Below are positions 34,514 through 45,438 of a stretch of DNA of 64,000 bases, piece after piece; position 1 is the first letter of the stretch, and every line of letters begins with the position of its first letter. A program made the position numbers and the translations under genes. The notes below the pieces were generated by a model, which had not been told where the DNA came from, did no database searches, and saw only the letters and a list, made by a program, of their open reading frames with translations. Origin of the DNA: Neoscytalidium dimidiatum (taxonomy: Eukaryota; Ascomycota; Dothideomycetes; Botryosphaeriales; Botryosphaeriaceae); contig CM074696.1 of NCBI GenBank assembly GCA_037367355.1, positions 2,480,001-2,544,000 of the forward strand, read 5' to 3'.

Positions 34514-36247
34514 TTACAACAGGATCATACCAGCTCCAGCCAGGAACGCAGTCACGACGTAGACGCCAACGCCCGTCATGGCACCGAGCGTGACCTTGCC
34601 AGGAGCCTGCATGCCGTTGGCAGCACCCTCGCTTGCGCCGCTGGAGCCGGAAGCAGCAGCACCAGTAGGGCTGGAAGTAACGGTGGCGGTGCCGGCAGTA
34701 CCGGCCTGCTCCATCAGGCTGGCGCACTCGCCGGTGGGCTCAACGGCGCTCTTGAGGGTGGCGGAGCCGTCGAAGGCGCACGCGTCCTCGGCCTGGTCTT
34801 GTAGCTGGTAGTAGCGGTCCAGGACGAAGGCGAGCTTCTCGGTGCTGTTGCACATGCTGTACGCGCCATACTCGCCGGTAGTAGCGTTTGACTGAATGCC
34901 CGCACAGGCTTCCTCCGACATGCCGCAGACCTGGCCGAAAACACTGCCGTAGTCGGCCGCGTCGACATCCGAGGAGACGACACACGAGAGAGAGTTGTAC
35001 ATGCAGCTAGGCACCGGATTAGTCTTTTTCAATGATAGTGAGGCACAAGCGGAAAAGAGTAGCTTACCGGCAGAGCTCAGTGTTCGGGCGAGGAGGCAGA
35101 GGGCTGGCGGTGGCTTCCCAGGCGGAGTTGATGGTCGGGCATGCGGGAGCACGGGTGTTAGAGGGGGTGTAGTCGTCGCGATTGACACCGGTCGCTGTGG
35201 CCTTGGCGATTTGGCTCTTGTAGTTGTTGAAGTCGGCCAGCGTGGAAACAGTGTCACCATCGATGGTCACGAGACCATAGTCGTTGGCCTCCTGGTGATA
35301 CATGTACACGATGCCGCCAGAGAACACATCGTTCATCTGGTCACCAAACAGAACAGGTGTGTCGGTGAAACGACGAGGCTGGACGACGTTGCAGCCGTAC
35401 TCAGCAAAGAAGACTGGAACCGGGTAGTCCGAGAATTTCTCCGTCTGCTCGTCATAGCCGGACTGTTGGAACGAAGAGTCGCCGCACCAGGAGTAGATGT
35501 TGTAACCCCAGAAGTCGACCGACTCCTCGGCGGTGCCGCAGGTGAAGAAGTCCTCGAGACCCTCGCGGATATCAGCGTCGTCGTTCGTGGCATAGCCAAC
35601 ACCAATGGCACGGTAGCCCCGCTCCCGGATGTAGGCTTTGCTGTCGCGTACAGCGGCCTTGACGAAAGCCGAGGCACCGGTGTTGTTGGCGCGATGGGAA
35701 ACCTCGTTACCGGCAAAGAAGCCGAGCGTGTTGCTATAGGGAGCCATCGTATCAATGACCGAGGTGTAGCGGTCGTAGAGGTTGTCGTCCCAAGTAGGGT
35801 CATCTGACTTGATGGAGCGGCCTGGGGAGGACAGATCGGCAACCACGTAGATGCCGGCATCCTGGAGCGCGGTCATGCACTCATCGTGGTCAAGATCGGG
35901 ATTGATGGCATAAACACGGATTGTGTTGGTACGGAGTTGGATGAGGTATTCCAAATCGCGGCGACACGTCTCCGGGTCTGCCAATGGGTCGATGTACCTG
36001 TCGCCGGGTGTGGTGCTAGCGGAGGCGGCATCGGCGTTGAACTCGGGCTGGTAAGCAACACCACGCATGTAGAACTGCGTGCCATTATTCGAGTAGAAGA
36101 ACTTGGAGCCCTGCAGCTTGTGAGACACGCGTCGAAAAATGTTCAGCCAAAGGTGTTGCGCACCTTGATCTCAATTGGGGGCACATCGGCAAGAGCGGAA
36201 CGGGCGAAGAGCGCTCCGGCAAGAGCGGCAACGCCAACGGACTTCAT
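34514..36247 (-). CDS. GPI-anchored beta-1,3-glucanosyltransferase, GH72 with X8/CBM43 domain
   Basis: Minus-strand exons 36247-36164, 36110-35068 and 35006-34514 give 539 residues. The signal peptide is in exon 1 (about residues 1-20). The GH72 domain starts with [21 protein letters not shown]; the acid/base Glu is in FFAGNEVS (about E164) and the nucleophile in FFAEYGCN (about E265). A Cys-rich X8 domain follows in exon 3 ([26 protein letters not shown]), then a Ser/Ala/Gly linker and a hydrophobic C-terminus typical of GPI attachment. Gas/Gel proteins lengthen beta-1,3-glucan chains in the fungal cell wall. Intron 1 (53 nt) could also end 6 nt earlier at CAAG, adding Leu-Gln. I chose CTGCAG because it gives the conserved EIKGSKFFY. 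Confidence 0.94.
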
Positions 36248-38106
36248 GCTGGCGGCGAAAGCTAGAAGATTACGGAGAGCGAGGGATCACAGAAGCAGTG
36301 GACTTCAAAGGCGCGAGAAATACTTTGTCTAAACGAGGGACTGAAGAGAAACGGGTCAGGAGGTTGGCTCAGGAGGTTGGCAGCGAGGCGCAGAAGTAAA
36401 AGGATAGGTTAAATAGGACTGGTGAGGCCAAGCTGGAGGACCTGGGCTGCCCAGCACTTCAATTGCAGCGTCCGCGCAATCGTCGAGTGCCGCGCCTGCA
36501 ACAAGTCTCTCCGCTGGGGGCGGCGTCCTTGGCGACATGCTGGGCGGCACTCCTATCGTCAGCCCCCCAATAGTTTGCACCGAATCGAGGGCGCGGCAGA
36601 GACGGGTGCTAACAAGGCCATTGTGCGAAGAAGACGCGATTCTGCGACGACCGGAGGCTGTTTGCAGCGTTTTGGTGGAAGATGGAGAGGGGAAAGACAG
36701 GTGTTGAGGAAGGCGTGGGAGCGGACGGGCCAGAAATAACGGCGCGGGGCGGGCTCCCATTGGCTCGCTGATTTGAGAAGGTGCGTCACACAAGACAATT
36801 GGCAGCGCGCACCCGTTCAGGCAGCCGCGGCGCCCAGAGCTCCGCCTCTCCTGCCGCGCCCGACAAGACGCGCTGTGCGCCACTCGAAACGAACGGGGCC
36901 GGTCCTCGAGAGATTGCTTCCGGGCACTGATCGCCTTTCCATCTTGACCGTCGTCCCGAATAATAACAGAAAGAGAGCGCGCTTCCGGATTCCGACCCTC
37001 TTCAGCAAGCCCTGCCCGTGGCGTGTGGGCCTCAAACCTCTCGCCTGGCTGAGCGCCGCCCCGCTGAGCCTCCGTCCGGTCCTGGGCCTGTTGGCGGCTG
37101 GAGATCGCAACATGTGTCTCGGATCCTCCATCTCGATTGTCGCAGCCGCTACGTGTGCATCCTCGTCGCCGTCGTGCTTCCATGACCTTCTCGCCGGCCT
37201 TTGCTGGCCATCCGCCAACCACCACAATGCCGTTCGACGACTAAACCGCCTACGTGTCGGTCTTACGGGTCTCCGCGGGCTGGATGACTTCCGTGTGGTT
37301 GGTCTGCTCACCGCAGTCGCACACCCGGTATTCGTTCTTGGCTGCTTCTCCCCGTCATTTCCGGCCTCCACCATTCGCATGAACTGTCCAAGGCTGCTCT
37401 CCTCAGTGCTTACCTATCCCACGCACAAGGCAGCCCGCATCGCCGTTGCCCTACCCCGCCGCGGTGATCAGCCTCTTGAATTGACAGTCAAGACCTCGGG
37501 CGGTCTTGTTATGTCCTGCGCCTGCCACACTTCAAAACCGGGTTGCGCCACCTTAAGTCCGTTTTCTTCGGGCCCTTCAGTTAGATATCCCCTCAAGCGG
37601 GGCCAGAATGGCCGAACAGCATGATTGACGATCAATCTCAGGCGTGCCCGGCTCACTCTCGTTTGGATGACAATTTGTTGTACGCGCGTTCACGTGCCAC
37701 GACACGTATGATGATCTAGCCTGTTTTGGTGTAGGCTAGGCTGAGTGATCGCTGTCGGGGCTTTTCGAGGCTGATTAGAGTCCAGACCTTCCGCTCAGAG
37801 ATCTGATACGATTGCTGATGTCTCTACAACGTCTGCGCAAGAAATAGCATTCACTAGCAGTATGGCGCCCTGCTGGCGGCGCTCATACTCTTTCACTGCC
37901 GTCGGCAACTCCTTGTTGGCGCCCTATCTTTACTCCGCTTCCACTTGGTGACTGGTTATTCGCTCGTCGCTGAAGCTACGGACTACACATTCCTAGTAGC
38001 CTTGGAGGGACTGCAGATACTATCCGGAACTATGCTATGTGACACAGTCTTTCGGAGGAGTCAGCGGATCATAGGCCTATGCATCAAAGACCAGTGATGC
38101 AGAAGG
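36248..38106. other. Intergenic, GH72 promoter and GC-rich tract
   Basis: 36.4-37.6 kb has long overlapping open frames on both strands (plus 36773-37624, minus 37225-36356). Neither shows domains or a plausible start, so they are probably chance frames in GC-rich promoter and leader DNA. 37.6-38.1 kb has nothing recognisable. Confidence 0.4.
36409..36415 (-). promoter_or_regulatory. TATA-like box of the GH72 gene
   Basis: Minus-strand TATTTAA lies about 165 nt upstream of the GH72 start codon. Confidence 0.4.
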
Positions 38107-38961
38107 GTGGCACATCTGGACTCCCTGTTCACCAGGCGACAAGTCTGCCACCTGCTGATAAGTCAGACCCTACTCTCCTCCCCCCCTCTCCCACATAAGC
38201 GACTCACTGCTAGAATGAGAGCAGTCAAGGAGACAACCCCAGCTTCGTCGGATATACAAGAGCTTGCATCACTCTGGGGCCGTCTATTGGAAGAGTATAC
38301 TAACTGTGGGCTCACGTACCATGAGAAAGACTAGTTTGTTTCCACGTCTATTATTACCACGGAGAGTGAGCATAGCAACGGAAGATGCATACATTACTGA
38401 CCATTTTTGGAAAATGCTGCCTGGCATTTTGAATTGGCAGGCGGAGCCTCCGCTCGTAAGGGAACGACGATGTCAGAGAGCTATACGGACGATAACAGGA
38501 CTGGGGAATCAGTGTTGGTCTAAAGACACGAGCGGAACTCCAAGTTGGAGCTGGGCGTCGACGGATGGTCCATTGTTCCAGCCCACGAAGGGATCCATTT
38601 TGGCTGATGCTACAGCGTAAGCGTTGACTCCATCGGACTAGGAAAATCCGACAAGTCCAGTCGCTTCAACGAGCTTAACCATCCGTGCATACTGTGCAGA
38701 AGTGGCGTGGAAGCGTGATTATAAATGCACCATACCATTCTTGTGGATACGGAACGGTAGCACAATAGTCTCTACACATTTCCGATTTATCTGGATGAGC
38801 CCGATAATAGACCATCGGACAGGGCACGATTCTTAATTGCTGCACTATATGTGGATGGCCGGCTTTCCACCCGAGAGAGCTTAATACTGAACGACATGGA
38901 TTCAGGGAGCGGAATGTGGTGCAAAAGAGTTGGACAGTTTACGCTTATTTATTCGCCGTAG
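38107..38961 (+). pseudogene. HET-domain (heterokaryon incompatibility) protein, decayed C-terminal half
   Basis: Three plus-strand blocks follow the order of a HET protein after its HET domain, in different frames and separated by stops: ELASLWGRLLEEYTNCGLTYHEKD (to about 38331), FWKMLPGILNWQAEPP with TPSWSWASTDGPLF (about 38400-38600), and RFLIAALYVDGRLSTRESLILNDMDSG..CKRVGQF (38827-38950, stop 38959-38961). The PSWSWAS motif is diagnostic. The HET domain itself is not found upstream, so the 5' half is lost. HET proteins trigger cell death on nonself recognition; this copy cannot work. Confidence 0.75.
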
Positions 38962-39198
38962 AGAGGGCTTAGTAGGAGGAATTCAAATTGATAATCAAAC
39001 ATCGATTTTGTGATAATCGTACACATACATATGATACTACAGACTGATGAATGAGCAACTCTTTGTCCTGCATTATGTCTGCATGGTCTCGTTGCATCAG
39101 ATAGTACGAGGTCTGCCCGCATGCTGAAAACATGATAGAGATCCTGTAAGAATTTCTATTATTTACTCATGAGTAAATCCATTCAGGCAATGTGCCGT

Positions 39199-40293
39199 TC
39201 AAGTAAGCACAACCTTCTGTGTCTTGGCGGTCCCATCATTGCCCGCCATAACCAAGAAGCTGCTGTCATCCAACGCCAGCAGCCCCGCCCATTGACTCAC
39301 AGCAGGCATGGCCGTAATTTTGTTGTCCCACGACGCACCATCATTCCCACTCGTGACAACCTTTACCGCATTATCCCCATCCTCATTCGTCTGAAAGCTC
39401 ACCACCAGAGTCCCGCCCACATTGACAATTTGCGGGGCCGCCGCGTTCTTGCTCGTATCTTCTGTCTGATAGACGACGCGGCGATCAACCCACGTAACGC
39501 CATCATCCGGGCTCGTCACGGCCTCAATGTGGAAAGGACCGCCATCGGTCTCCGTCTCGAACACGGCAACGAGCGTGCCCGCAGCCGTCTTTGCAACGCC
39601 AAGCATACCGTCCCGTGCACTCGACAGCTCGGCGCCCGAGATGACGCTCGCCGCCGACCACGTCGCGCCCCAGTTGGCCGACGTCCGCAGCAAGCTGTCC
39701 TGGTCCGCATCGCTGTTCTCGCGCGAGTAGTACAGCTGCAGCGTCTCGCCGTCGTCGGCAATGCGCAGGAAGGGCTCCCAGTCGCCCGTCACGCTGCCTG
39801 AGTCTTCCGCCGCGGTGCTGAGATACTCCCACGACGCGCCGTCGTCGTCCGAGTAGCAGATGGTGATCCGGAAATAGGTATACGTGCCGTCGCTGTCCTT
39901 GTCGTGGTTGCGGAATGCGACGAGAACACGGCCCGTTGGCAGCTGCAGGACGTACGGGTTGTCGATGTCGGTGGTGGCCGTGGGGCCACGCGCGGCGGTG
40001 CCGATGGTGGTCCAGGAGACGCCGCTGGTGGTGGAGCGCGCAAGCGTGATGACGGATTCGCGTTGGCCGGAGGAGTTGTCGTCGAATGCAGTGTAGGTTC
40101 CGATTATTGAGCCATCCGATAGGAAGTTGGCGCGCGGATACGTGCTGTTCCCGATGGGACCCATCACGTTGAGGTCACCAGAGAGCTCAGGTACGACCCC
40201 GGCCCGACGTTGGAGAGGCGAGGCATTGGTGGCCACAACCGTCAGGAGGGTGGTGAAAATAGATAGCCACGCGTGTAGCTTTCGGACAGCCAT
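39199..40293 (-). CDS. Secreted sialidase-fold glycoside hydrolase with BNR/Asp-box repeats
   Basis: Intronless minus-strand gene of 364 residues. A signal peptide spans about residues 1-25 and is followed by a basic pair (LQRRAG). Asp-box motifs of the SxDxGxxW type appear as STTSGVSW, SDDDGASW, SPDDGVTW and SGNDGASW, the mark of six-bladed beta-propellers in sialidases and related hydrolases. YPRANFLSDGSIIGTY near residue 52 holds the Arg expected in blade 1. The catalytic set of true neuraminidases cannot be confirmed by eye; relatives annotated in fungi include exo-arabinanases (GH93) and uncharacterised BNR proteins. It probably acts on extracellular sugars. Confidence 0.83.
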   Translation of the reverse strand: MAVRKLHAWLSIFTTLLTVVATNASPLQRRAGVVPELSGDLNVMGPIGNSTYPRANFLSDGSIIGTYTAFDDNSSGQRESVITLARSTTSGVSWTTIGTAARGPTATTDIDNPYVLQLPTGRVLVAFRNHDKDSDGTYTYFRITICYSDDDGASWEYLSTAAEDSGSVTGDWEPFLRIADDGETLQLYYSRENSDADQDSLLRTSANWGATWSAASVISGAELSSARDGMLGVAKTAAGTLVAVFETETDGGPFHIEAVTSPDDGVTWVDRRVVYQTEDTSKNAAAPQIVNVGGTLVVSFQTNEDGDNAVKVVTSGNDGASWDNKITAMPAVSQWAGLLALDDSSFLVMAGNDGTAKTQKVVLT

Positions 40294-42369
40294 GGTGTTG
40301 GGTCAAGATTGGGGCTCAATACAGAGTTCAGCCTTCAATCCTGCCACATTGCAGAAGAAAGGCACGTTATTCTTGTAGGAAGAAGAAGCGGGCACTCCAT
40401 TGCAATTACGCGTTGTTTCATGGCTTGCAGGAGTTGAGAGGTTCTGCTATTGGAGAGATCTCGAAAGCCAACAGAAGCGGGTCCACTTGGTGGAAAGGGG
40501 CATCAGCTCACTTGCCGAAGAAGTACACGAAGGATTTTCGCCCCCACCTTCATTGGTTCAAATCTTGCGAGCCGCTACTGCTCAACAGCCCGTTTTGGTT
40601 AGACCGCTCCGTCAAATTCTAAATTTGGACCTTTGCTTAAGCCCGTGCTTATTGCCGCACTTCCTTCAGGAGCCGCATCGTTGTACTGCAGCATTGTACT
40701 TTGCCAGGAATGCGCATATGCGTTAGAAAGATGGGTCTTGATGAGGTGTTTTACAGACATTCGTTTCCTTACCTCATGGTCTGTTGAAGATCGCTCGCTG
40801 AATTGTTTTTCCTTTTTTTCTAAGAAAAAAAATATATCTGCAACCAGCTTTGACGTATCCCGAAATCAGCAATTTTTTTCAAAGTCGAAATCGGTATTTG
40901 ATGTCGGAACCAATTTTTGTGAGATGAATTAAATTTTTTGTGGTTTGCTGGGATACAGTCAATGTTTGAAACCGATCTAAAGAAGATCAATAGGCATTCC
41001 AAATGTCTAACATACACCCTTGGTAGTCAAATCAGTCAATTTGAGGGCAGTCAGGAAGGAAATGGTATAGGAGGAAGAAAGCGGGCTGCAGGATAGAGAT
41101 TGACTGGCGAATTATAAGTGACATCAATGACAAAAGAGAGTAGTAGAAAATGAATGGGAGAGCAGATAATTCAATTAGCAACTACCAATAGCGAGGTCTT
41201 TATAAATATATATGGCCCAGTCCTGTGATACGAATATGATATTAATAAGTGCATCAGACATGAGCTGCTCACCTATCCAGACTTATAGCGGCATCCCTAG
41301 CGCCTGTGGTTAGTAGATCCGAGACAGGTGACCAAAGTGTTCCCGGCAGCTGAACCGGCCCATGCATGTCTCATTGTGAAATGTAGGGGTTTCCCCGCGA
41401 TGGGGCTGTCGGTATCATTCCAGACCGCAGACTTCGTAATATCAAAGTACTTAGTTTTACGGTAAGCAAGGGTAGCATACATATGTCATCTGGCTAGTGA
41501 CATGCTTTACGATTTTCTTCGCATGCGCAGGAGCAAGACCAACAACAGCGGATGTTGCAATAATTGAAAAGTAAATAGGTGTGCGTGAGGTAATCTCGCG
41601 ATACCAATAACGCTGTAATTTCGTAGGCATTTCACTAAACCGAGAAAATGCGGAGCCTTACATATTAGGGCTATTTTGCTGTGTAATTGCCGTGTCGCAT
41701 TCGTCTACTGCCTGTACATTGGGGCCCGTGCTCGACTCTCAGAACTTCCATACTTTCCACCAACCAGGGCCTCAGAGCATGGTCATCGTATTCAACTACG
41801 TGATGCTAAAATGATATATCCGTATACCCATCTATACTATTCGGTGACTGCTCTGACCACGTTGGCTTGTCAACTTCGATGGCACCATGCTCTGGACCAG
41901 TCCGTATTGACACTCTCACTAAGTCACCTGAAATAGCACGGACCGTCTGCCATAAGGGCTAATGTTTCTAAGTAAAACGGCTTAAGCCCAGTCCAGTTGG
42001 AGCGGAGTTCAATCCACAGCCTGTGCCTCGGCAGTCTTACTGAATGCCGGCCACGGACTCCTCGGATACTTAAGGTGTTCAGCGTAGGCAAGCGTTTCGG
42101 CTCCGTAATCATGATAGGCTGGAAGCTTGTCAGGCATTCCTGGCTCTTGCTTGGAAACATCCGTGGCTTCTCCCGTTACACGCCTAGGCCGTGGGAGCTC
42201 TGCTTCATAAAGGAGGGCTCTTGTGTTCTGAAATGAAGACATATCGTTATAATTCCATTCGAGATGGGTCGGCATTCCTCGATTTGCAGCCCACATGCCG
42301 CGAATGTGACTGAACGAAGACGTAGAGTGTAAGTAAGGGGTTCTGATAAACAGAAACCAACAATTCCAA
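40294..42369. other. Gene-free, partly AT-rich stretch, 2.1 kb
   Basis: 40.8-41.25 kb is AT-rich with long A and T runs. No gene is recognised; small frames at 41676-42296 show no family features. It begins the disordered 40-50 kb block. Confidence 0.45.
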
Positions 42370-43225
42370 TCATTATCAAGAGAGGCGGAGCTGATCCCGA
42401 CTTATTTTCGATCAGTGACGCTAGGAAAGCGTCCCTCCGAATCCTACCTTTTACGACTGTTGCTTTCCTTTTCGCCACAGCTTACTACTGGTGGCTCCAG
42501 TATGCGATCATTCAACCTCTACCGAGTGAAGGTGTAGGAGATGTTAGTGAGGTTGTCCAATGGAGGGAGAGGTTTCTCGTATTGGACATTATTTGTGCAG
42601 GTAACGATACCTTTCAACCCTCTGGCGAATACTGACTACTGAAGTCACTAACCAAGTGAAGACTGTCGTAGATTCATTGGCAATCTATACCGGCTCCTAG
42701 AGACCTCACTTGCGACTGGTGGGAGAAGCGGTTCCTTCCGTTGACGTGGCTATTGTTTGCTGCAAGGAGGAGCTCAGCGTTATTGGGGATACCATTAGAG
42801 CTGCACTAAACACTGACTACCCAGACGATAGATTTCGGCTGATCGTCTCAGATGATGGGGCTCAGATAGAGGTCGAAGAGGGTGTGGCGGAGTTGAAGAA
42901 GCAATATCCAAACCGCCGAAAGTACTACACAGCACGGGAGAAGACCCGTACGGAGAGCCACTTGGAAGGTTTCCAGGCGGAGCCGCTCCATCTTGCCAGC
43001 CTGGACTCTAACATGATTGCGCAGCCTCATTGGCTCCGTGCCCAACTCCCTCATCTCATCATCGATCACAAATTGGCCTTCACTTGTCCACCACCGCGAT
43101 TCTATAACATACCCATTGATGATCCGCTATTACAGTCCTTGCTCGTGTTTTAGAAATTTGAGGAGACTGTAAAGGACTGAGCGGAGTTCCCATGGTGCAC
43201 CGATCAGGATGTATTGAACAAAGTC
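42370..43225 (+). pseudogene. GT2 family polysaccharide synthase, truncated relic
   Basis: Plus-strand fragments read as a fungal processive glycosyltransferase of family 2 (cellulose/hyaluronan-synthase-like). A membrane segment with LPFTTVAFLFATAYYWWLQ (to about 42601) is followed by an intron-like gap and then PSVDVAIVCCKEELSVIGDTIRAAL, FRLIVSDDG, REKTRTESHLEG, LASLDSNMI, HWLRAQLPHLIIDHKLAFTCPP. The frame continues past TAG (43151) and TGA (43178) as KFEETVKD and EFPWCTDQD, then meets an AT-rich repeat at 43213. Both stops could come from CAG/CGA by C-to-T change. The usual KAGN segment is missing, and the DxD-type motif reads DSN. The rest of the gene is absent. Confidence 0.75.
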
Positions 43226-43400
43226 CGTCGAGTGACGCATCAAGCACTGATGATAAATATATTAAATAAATTAGTATCCTAGTACAAAACAGTAAATAAG
43301 GGTAATCATATCTAGTATATGCTAATAAATACACTAAATAAGTAAAAGGCTTCTAAAGCTAAACTATTACTATAACGACTGTATTATAGTAGGGAATCGA
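43213..43400. repeat. AT-rich repeat relic sharing its edge with the LTR-like repeat at 49.5 kb
   Basis: 28 nt at 43213-43240 match the reverse complement of 49540-49567 at 26 of 28 positions, and similarity fades in the next 25 nt. The remainder (to about 43400) is very AT-rich with TA and TAAATA runs. It interrupts the GT2 relic exactly where coding similarity ends, which suggests an old insertion. Confidence 0.4.
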
Positions 43401-43425
43401 TGGCTTCCACATTATTGTTTGACAG

Positions 43426-43690
43426 TCACGTAAACAAAATCGTATCATGTAACATGCCCACGCCTTCAACCTCGACTTTTACAATGTCTCCATCCTTAAG
43501 TGATACCTGTGGACTCTGGAACCAACCTACTACACCTGGCGTTCCCGTTATAATGGCAGTACCAGCAGGAAGGGTCGTCTCTGTCGTGAAATCAGCTCGG
43601 CGGCTCAACAGCTTGACATGCTCCGCATACCTTGGCTAAGGTAACTGATAATCTTCTCTGGTGTTTGGATGAAATATGTTGAGTCGACTT
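43426..43690 (-). pseudogene. Fumarylacetoacetase-family C-terminal remnant
   Basis: Minus-strand translation gives YFIQTPEKIISYLSQ, then after a frame change LPAGTAIITGTPGVVGWFQSPQVSLKDGDIVKVEVEGVGMLHDTI. The LPAGT.I.TGTP.GVG...P..LKDGD.V.VE.EG.G block is the C-terminus of FAH/2-oxohepta-dienoate hydratase enzymes. The metal-binding core is not found upstream (43.7-44.1 kb), so only a tail survives. Confidence 0.65.
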
Positions 43691-45438
43691 CGGATGTTAG
43701 GGCTGCTCTAGCGATGGATCAGAAGCTGAAGTTCTTGCCAATGACACTCCTTCTCATCTTCAGTTCATTCAAGTTCTGCTGCACACCCGTTGTGCGTAAC
43801 GGAGGTCAAGGAAGCAACACTGATGCGCAGCAACTATGCTAACAACCATATCGGCATAGCCAGTAATCCCGACCTCACAAGAAGTAATCTTGGCTCCAAA
43901 TCCTCCGATCCGAACCGGCTGTCCGGCCGTTTACTGCGGAGTGTACCCGCTGTTTCCCCATTGATCCTTCACGGAAAAGCGAAGCATCAAGCGTCCCAAC
44001 GCCCGTATAAGAGCTTTTCTTCAAAAAACGCTCTTACTAGCTCCAATTTGCGCTAAATCTCTCCAGTCATGTTATCTACGTTTTCATAACAGTCCGCTAT
44101 CTTGCACACTGAATCTGCGCAAATCTTTCAGTTTTACGGTACAAGGTTGTTGCATATCACGCGTTTCAAGGACTGTTCGTGTCACACCGTATAGCTTAGT
44201 TACAATCACCTGTATAAGAGGCAAGCGGATCACCTGCCCTCTTCCTCTTTATGCAAATCATCAATGAATCATCTCTATTCATCAAGAGTTAATAGTTATG
44301 AGCCCGAAATCACTTCGAAAGTCGTTATACATCGTTTGATCGCCCTATAAGCGTCCCATTCGATGATAACGACTTTTCTGCAGTATCATTAATTCCGTGA
44401 ACTGGTTCCTATTTGAGGCTCGCAGGACCATAAATCATCATTATATACCTTATTCAGGTGTGGAGAATGCTGGTATTCACATACAGCAGCGCTGTGTTCG
44501 CGTGACTGGATCCAGTCTAGTCATGCAGCCAAGAGATGCTGTTGTTCATACACAGTAGCACTGTTTTTGGATGCTCTCCATGGTGTATTGGTCGTAGGGG
44601 GGATTTGAGCAAGGATTTAGTCATAGGACTAAAATCCTGAATCGGGGAGGTGGTTTCCGGTTGGTTTGGTACACGGACGTGCAAATTTTTCGCAAACAGA
44701 GAGAAGAAAAGGAGAAGAGATTGAAGGATACTGAAGAGTAGTTTGGTGAGGGTTCGGCACGAATTCGTGGAGGTATTCTTATTCTGAGTGTTGGCGGGTG
44801 GGTTTTCTACCGGTGCCATCTTCTTCCCTTACTGTGCGCTAATACAGGCCTTCCTGAAGCTAGTTGTCGAGCTACAGGCTGAAAGGATTGGCAGGAATGG
44901 AATCGCACCGGATTTGAGGTATATATTTGAAGTGGTGGTCGGGATTGGCTTTTCAAGAGGTGTGTTGCCGTGAAACGCGCTGTATTTGTACTTAGAGTGG
45001 GTTAGTTTTGGTAAGGCGGCATACCCGCTTGTATGGCACGCTCACTTGTGGGATACGTTAAGTCATTTGCGTTACACACCACCGCTTTCTCTCTTGGTTT
45101 TTGCCTACTTGCAGGTGCGAAGCTCTATACCTTCCACCCTATCACGGCAGCCGAGATTACTCCTGCGTCGCAATCTATTCCCTACACACGTTGATAGATC
45201 AGAAACGCCAAAGAAACGAATTGATTGGCTGCAAACACTGATCAACAACATGTGCATTATGGAATGATAGATCGTGCTGGACACTTTCAGATACGCCAGT
45301 CATTACAATGGGTCAAATACGTGCGATGGATGTGAAAGTATTGAATGGGTTATAAGCGAAATAAATCAGACTACATAGGATGCAGGCATTACGTTTTTGC
45401 TATCCGCGCATCTCCTGGAGTTGCCGTAGTTGTTTCTG
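43691..45438. other. Gene-free stretch, 1.75 kb
   Basis: No recognisable gene. Frames at 44517-44973 and 44986-45267 lack family features. It is probably more relic DNA and the 3' flank of the ferric reductase. Confidence 0.4.

Noticed and set aside
36773..37624. 283-codon plus-strand frame
   Set aside because: No start context or domain, overlapped by equally long minus frames in GC-rich DNA.
40556..40568. GGTTCAAATC, resembling a tRNA B box
   Set aside because: No A box at the right distance and no cloverleaf could be drawn; no tRNA gene was found in the window.
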